Origin: an uncultured Porphyromonadaceae bacterium
GTDB lineage: Bacteria; Bacteroidota; Bacteroidia; Bacteroidales; Muribaculaceae
NCBI GenBank assembly: GCA_947174735.1
Contig: CAMWKC010000138.1
Span: 1-6,180 of the forward strand
DNA length: 6,180 nucleotides
Direction of reading: 5' to 3'
A program made the translations under genes and the position numbers. Shown in pieces: positions 1 through 3,300 of this stretch (its first letter is position 1; each line of letters begins with the position of its first letter). The notes below the pieces were generated by a model. The model was given only the letters and a program-made list of their open reading frames with translations, was not told where the DNA came from and made no database searches.

Positions 1-76
1 CCCTCCTCACCGCGACGTTCCCGGTGAGCGAAGCGAACATTCCCGTGTTGTTAAAAGATTCCGACAGATAATCTGA
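1..76. other. Left-edge sequence, possible end or start of a gene outside the window
   Basis: Base composition is GC-richer in 1-48 than in 49-200, which hints at a coding edge. Three readings are possible. On the plus strand, one frame ends F-P-V-S-E-A-N-I-P-V-L-L-K-D-S-D-R at a TAA (69-71), and another ends at TGA (74-76). On the minus strand, ATG at 40-38 begins M-F-A-S-L-T-G-N-V-A-V and stays open to the edge. Too little is visible to choose. Apart from this and the signal-peptide-like frame, 1-200 shows nothing I can name. Confidence 0.2.
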
Positions 77-107
77 CTTTACAAAAACTTTTATTTCTCT
101 CCCGATG

Positions 108-161
108 TTATAAAGACAGAAAACAGACTGATACAACAGTCAACAGTTTTCTTCGTTTCAT
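108..161 (-). other. Short reading frame resembling a signal peptide, stops after 17 codons
   Basis: An ATG at 161-159 begins MKRRKLLTVVSVCFLSL and then meets TAA at 110-108. The four-residue charged start followed by a hydrophobic run is what a Sec signal peptide looks like. It lies just after the second hairpin in the same direction as the large gene. Another minus-strand frame is open from here to the left edge: L-Y-N-I-G-R-E-I-K-V, then D-Y-L-S-E-S-F-N-N-T-G-M-F-A-S-L-T-G. Removing one base near the T run at 122-119 would join the two frames. It may be a broken or misread start of an exported protein, a leader peptide, or chance. There is no clear ribosome binding site, but these are often absent in Bacteroidota. 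Confidence 0.25.
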
Positions 162-200
162 GATGTTAGGTTAGTTAGAAAGTATTATGGAAAACACACA

Positions 201-230
201 AAGGCGCCGATCCGTGAGGACAGGCGCCTT
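201..230. terminator. Second hairpin, probable intrinsic terminator (direction uncertain)
   Basis: An 8-bp perfect stem, AAGGCGCC (201-208) with GGCGCCTT (223-230), encloses a second short stem, TCC/GGA, with a GTGA loop. On the minus strand it is followed by TTTGTGTGTTTT, a U-rich tail that suits a terminator reading leftward. On the plus strand the tail is TTAGGCATTTTATA, which is weaker. It could be a back-up terminator for the large gene, or the terminator of a plus-strand gene lying mostly beyond the left edge. Confidence 0.6.
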
Positions 231-240
231 AGGCATTTTA

Positions 241-292
241 TACAGGGTATAGAGGGAAGAGAGAAGAGGGAAGAGATTACAGGGAATATAGG
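241..292. repeat. Purine-rich spacer with direct repeats
   Basis: Between the two hairpins lies a stretch with 26 uninterrupted purines on the plus strand (251-276). It contains an exact 11-base direct repeat, AGAGGGAAGAG, at 251-261 and 265-275 (14-base period). The block is bracketed by a second exact direct repeat, TACAGGG, at 241-247 and 278-284. No open frame or known site was recognised. It may be simple slippage-derived sequence; on the minus-strand RNA it would be a CU-rich tract just after the terminator. Confidence 0.5.
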
Positions 293-350
293 ATAAAAGC
301 AGAATGTGTCGGAACTGCCTCTTAGCAGTTCCGACACATTCTGCTTTTAT
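293..350 (-). terminator. Perfect 26-bp inverted repeat; intrinsic terminator of the surface-protein gene
   Basis: The left arm 293-318 and the right arm 325-350 are exact reverse complements, with a 6-base loop (319-324, ctctta on the plus strand). Read on the minus strand, the helix begins ATAAAAGCAG and ends CTGCTTTTAT, so an A-tract precedes and a T-tract follows the GC-containing core, as in a rho-independent terminator. The arms are symmetric, so it could also stop transcription arriving from the left. It starts 38 bases after the TAA of the large gene. The arm length and lack of any mismatch are more than termination needs. Confidence 0.85.
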
Positions 351-362
351 CGCCCGAAGGCG
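351..362 (-). other. cUUCGg tetraloop hairpin in the 3' untranslated region
   Basis: On the minus-strand transcript this reads CGCC-UUCG-GGCG: a 4-bp GC stem closed by a C-UUCG-G tetraloop, one of the most stable RNA tetraloops known. It lies 26 bases after the stop codon and its base touches the base of the large terminator hairpin with no spacer, so the two helices could stack end to end. A role in protecting the 3' end or in helping termination is inference. Confidence 0.5.
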
Positions 363-388
363 GAAGTGTCTATAGGCGGAGGGGAGGT

Positions 389-3300
389 TTATTTAACCAT
401 CACCTTGCGGTACAGACAGGCATCGGCTGTGCGTACTACGATGATATGTACGCCAGACTCAAGACCGGCTGCGCTCAGATGTGAACCGTTAACCTTGGTG
501 GCCATCGCAACACGGTGACCGGCCAGGTCGTAAACCTCAAGCGATTCTACCGACGACAGATCGCCGTTCAGTGAAACAGTACCCTTCTCGCTTACCACTT
601 CGAAGTCGGCACCGCTTATTGTCTCTACGGCAACTGTTGTACCTTCGAGGCTGATAGCGTACGGTGCGCTCATCGAGTAAAGCTGATTCTCATCGAAGAC
701 AAGTTCCGATACAGAAAGTATCTCCTCGTTCTCGGGAGTGATGAAACGGAAGCTGAGCTGATCACCGGGGTTACCGTGTACATTGATCATAACCATACCG
801 TTCACATACACACCTGTGCCACGACATTCGTCACCGCAGAAGGCACCTACAGCGTACTCGCTTGCATCAATCTTACTACCGTCCTCAGCCACAAGACATG
901 CAGTGAGAGGCATCACAGAAGCATACTTATGAATATCAACTGCCCAAGGAGCATTGCTGACAACCTTAGCAGACATATCCTTAGTATCTTTCACAGGAGC
1001 GAAACTGTAAACAAACTCTTTATCAGACTTACTGAAGAACATGTAACCGACACCTGGAGTAAGACTCTGCAGAGCGCCGTTCCATGTGCCTTCGGCATCA
1101 GCTTCGGCATAGCCTTCAAGACCTACTAACATATCACCTTCCTCAGCCTCAAGAGCTGCGAGAAGATCGTTAACGAGAAGACTTGCATCATCAACAGGAC
1201 AGCCAATCCAGTTCCAACCGGTATGCAGCTGTACTGTGTCAGTAGGATTATAGGCGATACCGGCCACACGGGCAGAGGTAGCTTCGTCAGCACAGAGTTT
1301 ATAGGCAACTGCGGGAACAAGTTCCTTAAGCGAACCAACCAAACCGTATTTCGGGTCACGTATTACTTCCTGAGTCTGCGACAATATGTGGTTCACAGCA
1401 GTAGTTTTATCTCCTCCAACGAAGTCAGATACGGTAACAGGACTTTCCATGTTATGCGAAATCCAATTCCAGTTCTGAGCCAGGTCATAGCCAAGATCAA
1501 CTTTCTGAAGTTTATAATTGATTGTAACTACATCAGATTTATAAACATTCTCCTTACCGTTGTACTCAGCAAAGGCTCTGACATTCATTTCATCACCTTC
1601 TCTATCAAAAGGACCCTCATACTTCTTTCTTTCAGGGTTGGTAGAATCACTCGGATCACTTTCGTCAAGAGTATAGTAGATATCAGCACCCTTAGTGTCC
1701 GAACCGATCTCTATCTTACTACCACTATAGAGTTTACCACCTCTTATACCAGTCGCTACGGGGTCAAATACCCAGATAGGATGTTCACCAATAGCGAATT
1801 CAGCTATATCGATACCATCGTTGGCACGTAGATAAGCGTCGAATGAGCAAACTGCTACCTTCTCATCTGTTGCGGGACGAACAAACGAGCTTGCCGTCTC
1901 ATTGAGAGTATAACATACGCCCAAAGTTGTCTCGCCGTTGAATGAACCGTAGAGCGAGAAGTTCTTACCTTTTGCAACTGTCTCCTCAGGTAAGGGAGTA
2001 GAGGGTACATCGTAAATTGTATCATTCTGTGCCGAATAGGCAATGAATGTAATAGGAACGCTACGGTATGGAGCAGCTACGTTAGCCAGATAAGGCTTAT
2101 TGGCATCAAACTTGGTTTGCTTGGTAAGAAGGTCTGATTCCTCATTAGCAAATGAGAACACATGCAGACCACTTCCTTCACGTTTTTCAATCTCCTTGGC
2201 AATCTCAGGATCAATACTCCACTTAGTCGGAGCGAAGGGAAGCATTAAACCTTTCCAACCACTGATTTCATCTGAGTCGAGGCTACCCGGGATATCAACA
2301 GTGAACGAAATCTGATGATCACCAAGGTTGAAGCCGGCGGGAGCGCTGAATGCATAATTACCGTCAAGATTTATATCAGAAGCAGCGACACGGTCATTAT
2401 CAATGCTAAGAATTATATTCAGCTCCTCAGCATTGGGTATATCAACACTACCCAGATAAATGAGACAGTTAGGATTCATACCCTTGAACGACTCTACAGT
2501 TATAGCAGTGCCGGCAGCGACACGTGCTTTCACACGTGCAGGAGCATTGGCAGGTGCCTTACCGGCCGAAGGTATGATAAGACTTGTGAGTGAAGTACAG
2601 CCTTCGAAAGCACCCTCACCGATAGCAGCCACACTGGGTAATGTAAGGGTTTCGATATTTGTACAACCCTCAAAAGCACCGGCGCCGATTTCAGTTACTG
2701 TTGAAGGTAAGGTAACTTCCTGAAGGTTTTCCATTCCTGCGAATGCACCTTCCGGAATAGACTCGTTCTCTATACCAGAGAGATCAAGTACCTCAATCGA
2801 ATCGAAGTTGTCGCGAATCATCTCGAACTCTTCCTCGCTCATTTCGCCTGTAACAGCGAGCTCGGTAAATGCTACTACATCCTCCTTATCAAAAGAGCTG
2901 AGTGCTTCAGCTGGAATAAGATCACCTTCCTCATATTGAGTAACGGTAGAGATTCTTATCCAGGTATCACCTTCAAGTGCAGGGATAGTGTATACACCAC
3001 TCTGAGATTCGAGCGTCATTTCTCTTTCCTCATACTCAGGAGTAGTACCCGGCTTGGTCATCACCTTAGTCATAAGGTTGACAACAGGTTCTGTTTTGGG
3101 TGGAATATCGGTAAGTTGGAACTTTATCTCACTACCTTCACGATAGAGAACCGGTTTGACCTCTGTATTCGGATAGGGAGAATTACCTTCTTTATACTTG
3201 AAGTAGACCATAGGTACGTTATTCCATTCGCAGCCTTCTGGCTTCTCAACAATCTGAGCCTTTATTCCATCGGCACCTGCTTTATTCTCAAAGTTGATAG

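Noticed and set aside
177..202. Possible Bacteroidota promoter (TTTG at 202-199, TACTTTCT at 184-177, minus strand) before the signal-peptide-like frame
   Set aside because: The second box matches TAnnTTTG poorly and the spacing of 14 bases is shorter than usual, so it is not supported.
241..292. Purine-rich repeats as a CRISPR or integration-site array
   Set aside because: The repeats are only 7-11 bases, lack unique spacers of regular length, and have no associated genes.
306..518. 70-codon plus-strand open frame at the gene's 3' end
   Set aside because: It begins inside the terminator hairpin and runs antisense through the sorting domain, so it is a shadow.
1126..1359. Short minus-strand frame overlapping the large gene in another register
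   Set aside because: It overlaps intact W-N-W-I coding sequence and there is no sign of a frameshift in the main frame.
1223..1831. 202-codon plus-strand open frame
   Set aside because: Antisense to the CHB_HEX_C-like and W-N-W-I domains; its translation has no family resemblance and no own promoter or start context.
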